A DNA stretch of 64,000 nt. Source: Litorivita pollutaquae. Lineage in GTDB: Bacteria; Pseudomonadota; Alphaproteobacteria; Rhodobacterales; Rhodobacteraceae. This document shows, piece after piece, positions 9,453-18,504 of this stretch. Each line of letters begins with the position of its first letter. Position 1 is the stretch's first letter. A program made the translations under genes and the position numbers. The notes below the pieces were generated by a model. That model was given only the letters and a program-made list of their open reading frames with translations. It was not told the origin of the DNA and ran no database searches. Location: assembly GCF_003205515.1 (NCBI RefSeq), contig NZ_KZ826481.1, positions 662,660-726,659 of the forward strand. The letters run 5' to 3'.

Positions 9453-10337
9453 CTACCCCATACGTTCGGAGGCATAGCTGCCGGGGCTGGCGGGGAAAAC
9501 CACGGTTTTATTGCCGTTGATAAACACCCGGCGATGGATATGGGCATGCACGGCGCGGGCCAGAACCTGACTTTCCACATCCCGCCCGAGCGAGACAAAA
9601 TCACCGGCGCTTTGTCCATGGGTAACCCGGACCGTTTCTTGTTCGATGATCGGACCTTCATCCAGATCTGCGGTGACGTAGTGCGACGTCGCCCCGATCA
9701 ACTTCACCCCGCGTTCATAGGCCTGTTTATAGGGGTTCGCGCCCTTGAACGACGGCAAAAATGAATGGTGGATATTGATGATCCGGCCCGACATTTTTTC
9801 GCACATCTCATTTGACAGCACCTGCATATAGCGTGCCAGCACGATCAAATCGGCACCCGCGTCCTCGACGATCTCCATCTGGCGCGCCTCGGCTTGGGGT
9901 TTGTTGTCCGGCGTCACCTTAACGTGGTGAAAGGGAATGTCGTGATTGACCACAACCTTCTGGTATTCGGTATGGTTCGAAATCACCCCCACAATATCGA
10001 TCGGCAGCGCGCCAATGCGCCAGCGATACAACAGATCGTTGAGGCAATGCCCAAAGCGCGAGACCATGATGATGACTTTCATCTTCACCGCCTCGTCGTG
10101 GAATTCATAATCCATGTCGAACGCCGTGCCGATCTTTGCAAATCCGGTGGACAGATCCTCAAGGCTTGCCCCGGTTTCCGACCGGAAGGACACGCGCATG
10201 AAAAAATGCCCGGTTTCCAAATCATCGTATTGTGCAGAATCGGTGATATTACATCCCAGATCAGTCAAATAGGCGGAGATCGCCGCGACGATTCCGCGTG
10301 CGGAGGGGCATTTTACCGTGAGCGCATAGCCTTGCAT
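9453..10337 (-). CDS. purU: Formyltetrahydrofolate deformylase
   Basis: PurU hydrolyses 10-formyltetrahydrofolate to formate and tetrahydrofolate, balancing one-carbon pools. An N-terminal ACT domain (residues 1-80, GCNITDSAQYDD) is followed by a formyltransferase-fold hydrolase domain with SRFGHCLNDLLYRW, the catalytic-region SNH and INIHHSFLPSFKGANPY, and the C-terminal DLDEGPIIEQE block. The frame is open from 10559, but the ATG at 10337 has an AAAGGA ribosome site and matches the family length of 294 residues. About 285 bases separate it from the upstream ROK gene; no known riboswitch was recognised there. Confidence 0.94.
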   Translation of the reverse strand: MQGYALTVKCPSARGIVAAISAYLTDLGCNITDSAQYDDLETGHFFMRVSFRSETGASLEDLSTGFAKIGTAFDMDYEFHDEAVKMKVIIMVSRFGHCLNDLLYRWRIGALPIDIVGVISNHTEYQKVVVNHDIPFHHVKVTPDNKPQAEARQMEIVEDAGADLIVLARYMQVLSNEMCEKMSGRIINIHHSFLPSFKGANPYKQAYERGVKLIGATSHYVTADLDEGPIIEQETVRVTHGQSAGDFVSLGRDVESQVLARAVHAHIHRRVFINGNKTVVFPASPGSYASERMG

Positions 10338-10622
10338 CGGGGTGTCCTTTTCCCGTTGTCGTATCCTGTTGCTGCTCATTACCAGCCCTTTGCCCCCGAG
10401 GCCAAGGTCGATACGGCCATTGTGGACGATTTGCCGACATCTCACCGCAATCGGCCGGACACCGGCAGCCTTGGGTGCGCTCAAACGGCCCGCCGCCCGA
10501 TCTGCCGCTGTTGCCATTGGCGGCACGCGGCCCCAGCGCCGTGTTTCGCGATCCCGCACGGGGGGGGCTTATCCCGACACGCCGCCCCCACGCGGCATGC
10601 CATCACATGAGTAAACGGCGCT

Positions 10623-11852
10623 CTAAAACGCAGAATTGCGGGCGTTGCTGTCGAGAAAAAAGCGGTTGAGCAACGGGATCGTCGTCGCCCCGATGGCGCG
10701 GGCATTGCCGCCCACTGCGCCCTCTTCGATACGCGGCCGGTGCATGCCGCGCATATCCAGATCCTCCAAATACCGCCGGGTGCGTGCGACCAAAGATGTG
10801 CGCACCTGCGCAGGAAACCCGCCGTCGATCAAGATCGCTTCGAAATCAATCACCGCGCAGGTCGAAAGCGCGGCGCGCGCCAATTCTTGTGCCGTGCGGC
10901 CAATCCAGGGCTCGACGTAGCGCACGTAGGGTTCCCAATCTTGCGGCATCTGCCAAAGTGACACAGGATCGAGATTGGCCTCGACGAGACGGGCTTCAAG
11001 CAGGTGAATCGATGCCGTATCAATCAACTGCAAACTCTCCCCCTGCGGCCCCGACGTGCGCAACGACCCCAAGGCGCCGGCGTTGCCATGGGCGCCCTCA
11101 TAGACCGAGTTATTGAGGACGATGCCACCGCCGACAAAGACGCCAACAAAGAAATAGGCATAATCGGAGAATTCCTTGCCGCGCCCGTACATATGTTCGG
11201 CGCGGCAAGCAGCGGTTGCGTCGTTTCCGACAATCACCGGCAGATCAGAAAACCGTGCCACGACAGCGGGCACATCCACCCCTTTCCACGACAAGAAATC
11301 CTCGCCCTGCGTCTCTTCGCCCTGTGCGCTGCCCGCCTGTGCGCTGCCCGCGACATCCCACCTCCAAAGTTCAAAAGGCATCGCCACGCCCAGCCCGCAA
11401 ATACGCGACCGCAGTTCCGGCGCCAATCCCGCCGTCATGTCGGCCATCGCAGTTTCGAGAAAGCCAAAAACCTGCTCTGGCAGAGGATAGGGGTAGGTCA
11501 TGCTGCGCCTGTCGCGGATGCTGCCGGTGAAATCGGCGAGCACGACATCACAGCTGCGCCGCCCAATCTTGAGACCAAAGGAAAACACGCCGTCAGGATC
11601 GAGCATCATCGGAATCGAAGGTTTGCCAACCTTGCCGCGTTGCGGCGCGCCGCGCTTGAGCAATCCATCGGTTTCCATCTCGCGCAAGATAATCGAAACC
11701 GTCTGCGGTGACAGGCCGGATTGCCGCGCCAGTTCGCTGCCGGCGCAGGCCCCACCCCGTTGCAACAACGTCAATAACAGCCGCTCATTGTAGTCGCGCA
11801 CACCGCTTTGATTCACGCCGCCACTCAGGCCGCGAGTTGGTCCCTCACTCAT
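10623..11852 (-). CDS. ROK family transcriptional regulator (NagC/XylR-type, FrcR-like)
   Basis: A MarR-like winged HTH (residues about 20-75, SGLSPQTVSIILREMETDGLL) precedes a ROK sugar-kinase-like domain with GNDATAACRAEHMYG and EGAHGNAGALG. The cysteines of the usual ROK zinc motif (CxCGxxGC) are absent; the corresponding stretch reads LRTSGPQGESLQ. The 409-residue length is normal for regulators. It is divergent from a FrcK-like kinase and a fructokinase, with a 37-bp palindrome between them beside its own start. By analogy with FrcR of rhizobia it is likely a sugar-responsive repressor of the kinase genes and itself. The start ATG has a GAGAGGGTGG ribosome site. Confidence 0.88.
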   Translation of the reverse strand: MSEGPTRGLSGGVNQSGVRDYNERLLLTLLQRGGACAGSELARQSGLSPQTVSIILREMETDGLLKRGAPQRGKVGKPSIPMMLDPDGVFSFGLKIGRRSCDVVLADFTGSIRDRRSMTYPYPLPEQVFGFLETAMADMTAGLAPELRSRICGLGVAMPFELWRWDVAGSAQAGSAQGEETQGEDFLSWKGVDVPAVVARFSDLPVIVGNDATAACRAEHMYGRGKEFSDYAYFFVGVFVGGGIVLNNSVYEGAHGNAGALGSLRTSGPQGESLQLIDTASIHLLEARLVEANLDPVSLWQMPQDWEPYVRYVEPWIGRTAQELARAALSTCAVIDFEAILIDGGFPAQVRTSLVARTRRYLEDLDMRGMHRPRIEEGAVGGNARAIGATTIPLLNRFFLDSNARNSAF

Positions 11853-11918
11853 TCCACCCTCTCATTCATCCAATTCCCACAGCTTACGCCAGCCTCGTTC
11901 CCGCGAAAAGATGAACCA

Positions 11919-11955
11919 CGTCAATTAATAAATCAACTTGATTTATTAATTGACG
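11919..11955. promoter_or_regulatory. 37-bp near-perfect palindrome, candidate operator of the ROK repressor
   Basis: Arms of 18 bases (CGTCAATTAATAAATCAA at 11919-11936 and its exact complement at 11938-11955) are separated by one base. The AT-rich TTAATAAATCAA type half-sites resemble known operators of alphaproteobacterial ROK sugar repressors. The site lies 67 bases upstream of the repressor ATG and about 205 bases upstream of the kinase ATG, in the divergent intergenic region. Confidence 0.7.
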
Positions 11956-12161
11956 GATGAAAAACATCCTGCCATGCATGACGCCATATATGCACCGCGA
12001 TTCGCGTGCGGATCATCCGCAACAATTCCTCGCCGCGCCCCGTACCGGAGTAACGATTATGGATAAACGTTTCGATCATATGCTCGCCGCCCCCAACAGG
12101 CGGCGCAGTCCTTGGCCCGGCCAGACGCTGCAACACACTCAAACATCGGAGGTGGCTCATC

Positions 12162-12788
12162 ATGAAAATGGGCGGTGATTTCCACATTGATGTGCTTGCT
12201 TCAAAAATTATGAATAGCCCCAAAGCAGGCCCCCGCCGGCTCGTCGCCCTTGCTGGCCCCCCTGCCAGTGGAAAATCCACGCTGGCCAAAGCGCTTTGCG
12301 AGAACTTGAATGCTTCGGATCACCGCACCCAAGTGGTGTCAATGGACGGGTTTCACCTCGATAACTCGGTGTTGGAACGGCATGGTCTTTTGCCACGCAA
12401 AGGTGCGCCCGAAACATTTGACCTTGATTGGTTCACCGAGTTGGTCAGCGGTCTTGCTGCGGGAAAAACCCTGTATTATCCCATGTTTGACCGCGATCGC
12501 GACATTTCAATCGCCTCGGCGGGATTGATTGACGAGCGGACCGAAACCATCCTCATCGAAGGCAATTACCTTGCCTATGACGTGGCGGGATGGCGCGATT
12601 TGCTGCCCCATTGGGACCTGTCGATGTTTCTCGACGTGCCCGAGCCGCAGTTGCGCAACCGGCTTTTGGCGCGGTGGAAATCCTATGGATTGGACGACGC
12701 CGAAGCCGAGGCACGGGCCGAGATGAGCGATTTCCCCAATGCCGCCCGCGTGCGCAAGCACCGCCTGCCAACCACGATGATGATCTAA
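12162..12788 (+). CDS. Nucleoside/nucleotide kinase family protein (FrcK-like)
   Basis: The protein is a P-loop kinase of the uridine kinase/pantothenate kinase fold with Walker A GPPASGKST at residues 32-40, a SMDGFHLDN block that binds substrate, and ILIEGNYL typical of the FrcK/YggC group. In rhizobia frcK is the last gene of the fructose ABC operon frcBCAK; its exact substrate is not established. Length (208 residues) is normal. The ATG has a CGGAGG ribosome site ten bases upstream. It is followed by a PfkB kinase, with a ROK regulator divergent, so a sugar-use role is likely. The ABC transporter genes usually found with it are absent here. Confidence 0.85.
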   Translation: MKMGGDFHIDVLASKIMNSPKAGPRRLVALAGPPASGKSTLAKALCENLNASDHRTQVVSMDGFHLDNSVLERHGLLPRKGAPETFDLDWFTELVSGLAAGKTLYYPMFDRDRDISIASAGLIDERTETILIEGNYLAYDVAGWRDLLPHWDLSMFLDVPEPQLRNRLLARWKSYGLDDAEAEARAEMSDFPNAARVRKHRLPTTMMI

Positions 12789-12854
12789 TATCTGGCGCAC
12801 TCTCTTCGCGGCACGGCATTTTCCTGTCCGCCTATTCACGAATGGACCCTTCCG

Positions 12855-13793
12855 ATGATCCTCTGCTGCGGGGAAGCCCTCATTGATATGATCCCGACGC
12901 CAAGCGCGGCGGACACCACCGTCATGGGCTATGTGCCCCATGCGGGCGGTGCGATTTTCAATACCGCGATTGCTTTGGGCCGCTTGGGATGCGCAACCTC
13001 GATGATCACAGGCCTGTCCAGCGATATGTTCGGCGCGCAGCTTTTGCAGGCGTTAGAGACCTCGCAAGTGGCGACCAATCTTGCGGTGATCAGCGCGCGC
13101 CCCACGACATTGGCCTTTGTCACCTTAAGCGACGGTCAGGCGCGTTACACATTTTACGACGAAAACACCGCAGGACGTGAGGTCAAACCGGCGCAGATGC
13201 CTGCCCTGCCCGACGCCGCTCGCGTGGTCTATTTCGGCGGCATCAGCCTATGCAACCTGCCCGCCGCAGAGGCCTATGTGGGCTTCGCAGAAAGCGCACA
13301 AGCAGCAGGCCGCGTCGTCATGCTCGACCCGAACATTCGCGGCAGTTTTATCCGTGATCCACAGGCCTATCGCGCGCGGCTGAAACGGGCGATTGCAACC
13401 TCGGACATCATCAAAGTATCGGATGAGGATCTGGCGTGGATCTATCCCGATGCCCCAAGCATCGAATCCGCGCTTGATCGTCTGCTGGAAACCGGGCCGG
13501 TGGTGACCGTTCTGACCAAAGGCAGCGCCGGAGCGCTGGCCCGTTGGCGCGATGGCCGCAACATCGACGTGGCCGCACCGAGCGCCACGGTGGTTGATAC
13601 CGTCGGCGCCGGAGATACGTTCAACGCCGGACTTCTCGCCGCTCTCAATCGGCACGGGGGCCTCAGCCGGGCGGAGCTTGAAACGATGGAAACCGCAGCC
13701 TTCGCCGCCGCGCTCGGCTTTGGCACCAAGATCGCGGCCGTCACCGTGTCCCGCGCCGGCGCCAATCCGCCCTGGCAGCATGAACTGACCTGA
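12855..13793 (+). CDS. PfkB family carbohydrate kinase, probable fructokinase
   Basis: The 312-residue protein shows both ribokinase-family signatures: the N-terminal GGAIFNTAIALGRLG block and the C-terminal DTVGAGDTFNAG with the catalytic aspartate. CCGEALIDMIP at the start and the DPNIRGSF segment are typical of fructokinases. It would phosphorylate a hexose, most likely fructose, using ATP in the cytoplasm. It lies 66 bases downstream of the FrcK-like gene and is probably in the same operon under the divergent ROK regulator. Substrate specificity cannot be proved from sequence. Confidence 0.87.
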   Translation: MILCCGEALIDMIPTPSAADTTVMGYVPHAGGAIFNTAIALGRLGCATSMITGLSSDMFGAQLLQALETSQVATNLAVISARPTTLAFVTLSDGQARYTFYDENTAGREVKPAQMPALPDAARVVYFGGISLCNLPAAEAYVGFAESAQAAGRVVMLDPNIRGSFIRDPQAYRARLKRAIATSDIIKVSDEDLAWIYPDAPSIESALDRLLETGPVVTVLTKGSAGALARWRDGRNIDVAAPSATVVDTVGAGDTFNAGLLAALNRHGGLSRAELETMETAAFAAALGFGTKIAAVTVSRAGANPPWQHELT

Positions 13794-13807
13794 GACCTAT
13801 TCGGCAG

Positions 13808-13850
13808 GGCCGAGGGCAAAGGCGGGCTTGGCAAGAGCCCGGCCTTCGGC
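13808..13850 (+). terminator. Possible hairpin terminator after the fructokinase gene
   Basis: GCCGAGGGC near 13809 can pair with GCCTTCGGC at 13842-13850 (one wobble), with an inner GGGCTT/AGAGCCC pairing. Only a weak T-run (CTTTT) follows some bases later, so the call is tentative. Confidence 0.35.
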
Positions 13851-14211
13851 GCCGCTGCTTTTGCGTCGCATGACCCCCACCGGATGCCTTGGAAATCCGC
13901 TCTGATCCGAAAATGCGCCGGCGACGCCCTTGCGCGGCGCAGGGCCTCACCGTTGTGAATGTGGAACTTTAATTCAGCGCCGCAGGCACCATGCCATGCC
14001 GCCGAAAATGCGTGCGCGTCCGAGCGTCAGGTTATGTCCACCCGCACCGCGAAAGCAGCTGCCTGCCCCTACCAAGGCACACCCGTGCCGGGCAACCGGC
14101 CCGATGCCGTAAGGCTTTCACACACCCGACCGCGCCCCGAATACCGCTTGACCGCTGCGCGGCGCCTGCCTAAAGACGCGGTTTTCGTAAACCTGTCAGG
14201 AGGCACCAAAG
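13851..14211. other. Intergenic stretch before the Hsp70 gene
   Basis: About 360 bases with only short overlapping frames that show no family motif. The last 30 bases carry a strong ribosome site (CAGGAGGCACC) for the gene starting at 14212. No RNA gene or repeat was recognised. Confidence 0.5.
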
Positions 14212-15462
14212 ATGGCGGCGCAGGGGCCCGTATTGGGCATTGATTTTGGCACCTCCAACTCGGCGGCGGGATATTTACACGACGGCAAAGCGCATCTGAT
14301 CGAAATGTCTCCCGGTCAAACCACTCTGCCGACGACGTTTTTCTTTGACTATGAAACGCGCAAAACCCTGATCGGCGCGCCCGCCAATCAGGCATTGCTT
14401 GATGGCGAGGACGGGCGGTTCATGCGGGCGCTCAAACGGGTTTTGGGCACGACATTGATGCATGAGAAACGCCAAATTCTCAACGAGCGCGTGACCTTTG
14501 TCGAGATCATCGCGCGGTTCTTACGCCACATAAAAACCCGCGCCGAGGCCGAAACCGCGATGACCTTTGATCGCGTCCTGTCGGGCCGCCCCGTGGTGTT
14601 CCACGGCACCGGCGATCCGCGCGAGACGCAGGCCGAAGAGGACCTGCGCGCCTGCTACCTTGCCGCCGGATTCAAGACGGTCGATTTTCTACCCGAACCC
14701 GAAGCCGCCGCAATTGCCAGCGGGGCGCTCGATCATACCGGCGAGATCGGTTTGATCGTCGACATCGGCGGCGGTACCTCGGATTTTTCGGTGTTTCGCA
14801 GCGGGGTGGAGGGGATCGACATTTTGGCCAACCACGGCGTGCGGATCGGCGGAACAGATTTCGACCGCGCGATCAACATCGACCGCGTGATGCCATTATT
14901 GGGCAAGGGCACGCAGTTGCGCAAAGTCATCGGCGGCGGCGAAACTCCGGTGCCAAACGCGATCTTCAACGACCTCGCGACATGGGAGAAAATTCCCTTT
15001 CTCTATACCGCGCAAAATCGGCGCATGGCCGACGATATGGCGCGATTGGCCTATGAGCCGGAGAAACTGAACCGGTTGGTGTCGGTCTTGACCGACGAGC
15101 TGGGGCATGAATTGGCCTTTGCGGTCGAGCGTGGGAAAATCGCCGCAAACAGCGGCGCGGCAGAGGCGGCCATTGCCTTGGGCCCGCTCGAACGCGGGCT
15201 CAACGCCGCGCTTTCCGCACAGATCTTGGCCCAAATTCTTGCCCCATACGCCCAAGCGCTACAGGCAGGCGCCCAAGACACATTGCGCGCGGCGCAGATC
15301 ACAGCCGCGCAAGTGGACCGCGTGGTATATGTCGGCGGGTCGAGCCTGATGATGATGGTCTCGGAGGCCATGAAGGCCGAATTTCCACAGGCGCAGCACA
15401 CATTTTCCGAAGTTTTCACAGCCGTCACCGATGGGTTGGTGATCGCGTCGGGACGAACATAA
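14212..15462 (+). CDS. Hsp70-family protein, YegD-like
   Basis: The 416-residue protein is essentially an actin-fold ATPase domain without the substrate-binding lid of DnaK. Phosphate 1 motif VLGIDFGTSNSAAGYL lies at residues 7-22, phosphate 2 motif DIGGGTSDFSVF near 184, and the adenosine motif VVYVGGSSLMM near 374. This layout matches YegD-type chaperone homologues of unknown client. A CAGGAGGCACC ribosome site supports the ATG. It stands alone; the next gene on the minus strand is convergent. Confidence 0.9.
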   Translation: MAAQGPVLGIDFGTSNSAAGYLHDGKAHLIEMSPGQTTLPTTFFFDYETRKTLIGAPANQALLDGEDGRFMRALKRVLGTTLMHEKRQILNERVTFVEIIARFLRHIKTRAEAETAMTFDRVLSGRPVVFHGTGDPRETQAEEDLRACYLAAGFKTVDFLPEPEAAAIASGALDHTGEIGLIVDIGGGTSDFSVFRSGVEGIDILANHGVRIGGTDFDRAINIDRVMPLLGKGTQLRKVIGGGETPVPNAIFNDLATWEKIPFLYTAQNRRMADDMARLAYEPEKLNRLVSVLTDELGHELAFAVERGKIAANSGAAEAAIALGPLERGLNAALSAQILAQILAPYAQALQAGAQDTLRAAQITAAQVDRVVYVGGSSLMMMVSEAMKAEFPQAQHTFSEVFTAVTDGLVIASGRT

Positions 15463-15521
15463 GCCCCGCCCTGGCAGCGCGCCCACACGATGGCCATGTC
15501 AGCCACTGCCTTTGACCAAAA

Positions 15522-17567
15522 TCACCATTTATATGTTGCGACCAAATTCAAACTGCGCCCTGCGCCGGGGTTTTGATCATAGCCCTCATAGGCAATATCG
15601 AAAATATTGCCGACCTCGGCCGAAAGCCGCAGACCATTGGACAATTCGGCGGTCATGGCCGCATTAAACGTGGCATAGCCGTGCCCTCGGCTGGCCACCT
15701 CCATCACGCCACTGTCGTCGCGCAGCCCCGCAGCGCTTTCGCCGCGCACAAACAGATCCCAATCGCCAAACACCGTGCCGCGCTGCCAATCGCCGCGCAG
15801 CCCGATGCGCCCTGCGGCTGCGGGGGTGCCGCTGTCGTATGTGGAATAACCATTTGCATAGGTCATCTCGCGGCGCATCAAGGTCACAGTCGCATAGGGA
15901 CGAAAGGCCAACTCGGCGGGTTGGTATTCGGCCTGAAGCTCGACGCCGAAACTGCGCGCACTGTCGACGTTTTGCCATGTGCCTGTGGTGCCCGTGGCGA
16001 TTTTCGCAATGTAATCTTTGCTTTCGGTGTAAAATACCGTCGCATCGAGCAACAGATCCCCACGATCAAAACGCGCGCCCAATTCGAATGTATTGGCCTT
16101 TTCGGGGCGCAGATCGGGATTGCCCTCATAGGTGACCTGCCCGCCCTTGGTGGTCAAGAACATCTGGCTGAGCGTTGGGTAACTATAGCCAGAGCTTATG
16201 TTCGCACGCAGTGTCAGATCCTCGCCGCGTCGCCATACCAAACCCGCCGCACCAAGCACGCCCTGGTCGGAATTGGCGCTGAGGGCATTGGCCACGCCAT
16301 CGGTGGTCGAAGCATGCAGTTTGGCCGTCACATCATACCACCGCAGACCCATGGTCGCGGTCACGTCGGGTGTCAGATCAACCTCGTGCTGCCCGTAAAT
16401 CGCCAATGTCTGGATCGAAGCGCGATCATGGCTCGTGGTTTGTGTGATGGTCGGAAATGGCAAGAACGGATTGGTGACTGTGCGCGTCGAGGTTTTATCC
16501 GTCACCAGGGCATCATCGCTATAGTCCACACCGACCAAGCTGCGGCTGCGTGGACCAAATGACAATTCGGCTTGGGCGGAAAAACCGCGCGTGCTCTGCG
16601 CATCCTCGGAAGTGGCATGGCTATCGATTTGCATCGGTCCGGCGGCGACGCTGATATTGCTGTCGAACACGCGGTCGATACTTTGATCGAAAACGCTGAA
16701 GCTGAACTTATTGACCACCGGCGACAAATCCACCCCTTCGTAAGACAGGGCAAATTTACGCAGATCACGTTTCGGCAAGGCGATGGTGAAATCATCAATC
16801 TCGGTAAAACTATTGGCCGAGAGATCAAAGGCCATCGCATCCAATGCAAAATAGTGATTGTTTTGCCGATACCCCAAGTGCAGCGTCAGGCTTTTGTCTT
16901 CGCTGTCCGACGGGTCGAGCACGCCCGTCGACGTATGACGGTTACCCTGTTCAGAGCGGCCCAAACCGATCCGGTAATCCAACGCGCCCTGCCCCGCCGC
17001 TACGGTGCCCGCCATGGCATGGGAGACACGATACCCGCGCGTGGCAGAAAAATATCCCACCGTTGTGGTCATCTCGAACGGCACCTGTGCGCCCTTTTTG
17101 AGGATGATATTGATCACGCCGCCCACCGCCGACGAGCCGGCCACAACAGAGGTCGGGCCGCGCACAACTTCGATACGCTCGATACTGGCCGGATCAATCA
17201 GGATCGGTTGGCCATAATTGGAATGATCGGTCAACATTTGCCCGTTGATCAATACGGCCGTGCGCGATGCGGTCTGGCTGCGGATCGAAATCCGCTCGAT
17301 CCCGTCTTCGGAAATCTGCACCCCCGGCACGTCGCGCAACAGGCGCGCCACAGAGGTCGGCACGGCGCGTTCGATCTGATCTTCGCCCAGAACCGTGATC
17401 GAGCTTGCATTGTCCATCACCCCCACCGCAAGACCGGAGCCGGTGACGGTGATCGCATCCATCTCAAAGATTTCCTCGGCACGCCCTGCCACTGGCGCGC
17501 TCAAAACAAGGGTGGAGGCCAGTCCCATCAAGACCGCCTGCTGGCTCAATTGCTGCACAAAGATCAT
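15522..17567 (-). CDS. TonB-dependent outer-membrane receptor, Nnr-box controlled
   Basis: A signal peptide (to about VAGRAEE) is followed by a TonB-box-like EMDAITVTGSG, a plug domain (SITVLGEDQIERAVPTSVARLL, RIEVVRGPTSVV, GGVINI) and a 22-strand-type barrel ending in the aromatic YKW. Such receptors import metal chelates, heme or cobalamin with energy from TonB-ExbBD. The frame opens at 17651, but the ATG at 17567 has an AGGACGGAT ribosome site and a proper signal peptide, giving 681 residues. A perfect FNR/Nnr-type box lies 71-84 bases upstream. In Pseudomonas stutzeri a copper receptor (NosA) belongs to the nos system; this protein could serve the same need, but no copper motif is obvious. 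Confidence 0.88.
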   Translation of the reverse strand: MIFVQQLSQQAVLMGLASTLVLSAPVAGRAEEIFEMDAITVTGSGLAVGVMDNASSITVLGEDQIERAVPTSVARLLRDVPGVQISEDGIERISIRSQTASRTAVLINGQMLTDHSNYGQPILIDPASIERIEVVRGPTSVVAGSSAVGGVINIILKKGAQVPFEMTTTVGYFSATRGYRVSHAMAGTVAAGQGALDYRIGLGRSEQGNRHTSTGVLDPSDSEDKSLTLHLGYRQNNHYFALDAMAFDLSANSFTEIDDFTIALPKRDLRKFALSYEGVDLSPVVNKFSFSVFDQSIDRVFDSNISVAAGPMQIDSHATSEDAQSTRGFSAQAELSFGPRSRSLVGVDYSDDALVTDKTSTRTVTNPFLPFPTITQTTSHDRASIQTLAIYGQHEVDLTPDVTATMGLRWYDVTAKLHASTTDGVANALSANSDQGVLGAAGLVWRRGEDLTLRANISSGYSYPTLSQMFLTTKGGQVTYEGNPDLRPEKANTFELGARFDRGDLLLDATVFYTESKDYIAKIATGTTGTWQNVDSARSFGVELQAEYQPAELAFRPYATVTLMRREMTYANGYSTYDSGTPAAAGRIGLRGDWQRGTVFGDWDLFVRGESAAGLRDDSGVMEVASRGHGYATFNAAMTAELSNGLRLSAEVGNIFDIAYEGYDQNPGAGRSLNLVATYKW

Positions 17568-17637
17568 CTCATCCGTCCTATTGCTGAAGACCTGTCCGGC
17601 CCTGTCAACAACCTGCGCCCGATGGCCCAAGGCGGTA

Positions 17638-17651
17638 TTGATAAATATCAA
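17638..17651 (-). promoter_or_regulatory. FNR/Nnr-type box TTGATAAATATCAA
   Basis: This is a perfect TTGAT-N4-ATCAA inverted repeat, the consensus of FNR/DNR/NNR regulators. It is centred about 77 bases upstream of the TonB receptor ATG. The Crp/Fnr gene starts 150 bases away in the other direction, so autoregulation is possible but less likely by spacing. Confidence 0.8.
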
Positions 17652-17800
17652 TAGATTGGACCGTCACCTCATAATAATTGCAGCGCAGATGTGCATATTG
17701 TCACCGCGCCTCATGACCTATAGTTTCGCGGCAGGATTCAGACCCCTCCCCTGCGCCCGACATCGGGGCGCCCCCTGCATTCCCATTGCGAAGGCCCATC

Positions 17801-18499
17801 ATGCGCGAAGAAATCAATCAGATCGCCCGCCGTTCTCTATTGCTGGCCAATGCGCCGCCGACTTTGGCCGATGCACTGCTGGAACGCGCGCAGGTGTCGC
17901 GCCACAAACGCGGCGAGACGATTTTTCTGCAAGACGATCCGGCAGAGGCGATTTACATCGTGGCGGACGGGTGGATCAAATTGTACCGCATCGCGGCCAA
18001 CGGCGCCGAAGCGGTCGTCGGCGCCTTCACCCGCGGGCACAGTTTTGGCGAAGCTGTGGCTCTGCGTTCGGATGTCTATCCGGTTTCTGCCGAAGCGGTG
18101 ACCGATTGCGAATTGATCCGTATCGATGCCGCCACCTTCTTGCAGCACCTGCAAAGCAATCCGGAAATTGCCGTCTCGATGTTGACCGCCACCTATGCGC
18201 ATTTGCACAGTCTCGTGGCGCAGGTGGAGCAACTTAAATCCCGCACGGGCCCGCAACGCGTGGCTGAATTCCTGTTGGATCTCGCCAATTGCGAAACCGG
18301 CCCCTGTGAGGTCACGTTGCCCTATGATAAAGTATTGATCGCGGGCCGTTTGGGGATGAAACCCGAAAGCCTGTCACGGGCATTTTCCAAGTTGAAAGAT
18401 CAGGGCGTAACAATCCGCCAGAACGCGGCGGATATCCGCGATCTAGAAGACCTGCGCGCCTTTGCAGAGGATGATCCCGCGAGCGCTTGGAGCAAATAG
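17801..18499 (+). CDS. Crp/Fnr family transcriptional regulator, Nnr/Dnr-type
   Basis: A cyclic-nucleotide-binding fold (residues about 15-130, RGETIFLQDDPAEAIYIVADGWIKLYR and HSFGEAVAL) is joined by a dimer helix to a winged HTH (VLIAGRLGMKPESLSRAFSKLKDQG). The [4Fe-4S] cysteine cluster of true FNR is missing from the N-terminus, as in NNR and DNR, the nitric-oxide-responsive denitrification activators. Start: a TTG occurs at 17786 but GAAGG precedes the ATG at 17801. It ends five bases from norF, converging with the nor operon. It is the likely activator acting at the Nnr-type boxes of this locus; the signal sensed is inferred from context. Confidence 0.87.
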   Translation: MREEINQIARRSLLLANAPPTLADALLERAQVSRHKRGETIFLQDDPAEAIYIVADGWIKLYRIAANGAEAVVGAFTRGHSFGEAVALRSDVYPVSAEAVTDCELIRIDAATFLQHLQSNPEIAVSMLTATYAHLHSLVAQVEQLKSRTGPQRVAEFLLDLANCETGPCEVTLPYDKVLIAGRLGMKPESLSRAFSKLKDQGVTIRQNAADIRDLEDLRAFAEDDPASAWSK

Positions 18500-18504
18500 C
18501 CGAC

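Noticed and set aside
10338-10622. Riboswitch upstream of purU
   Set aside because: No known folate, glycine or ZTP aptamer pattern was recognised in the 285 bases.
16572-17654. Plus-strand 360-codon frame opposite the TonB receptor
   Set aside because: Antisense shadow of the receptor, with no domain and no ribosome site.
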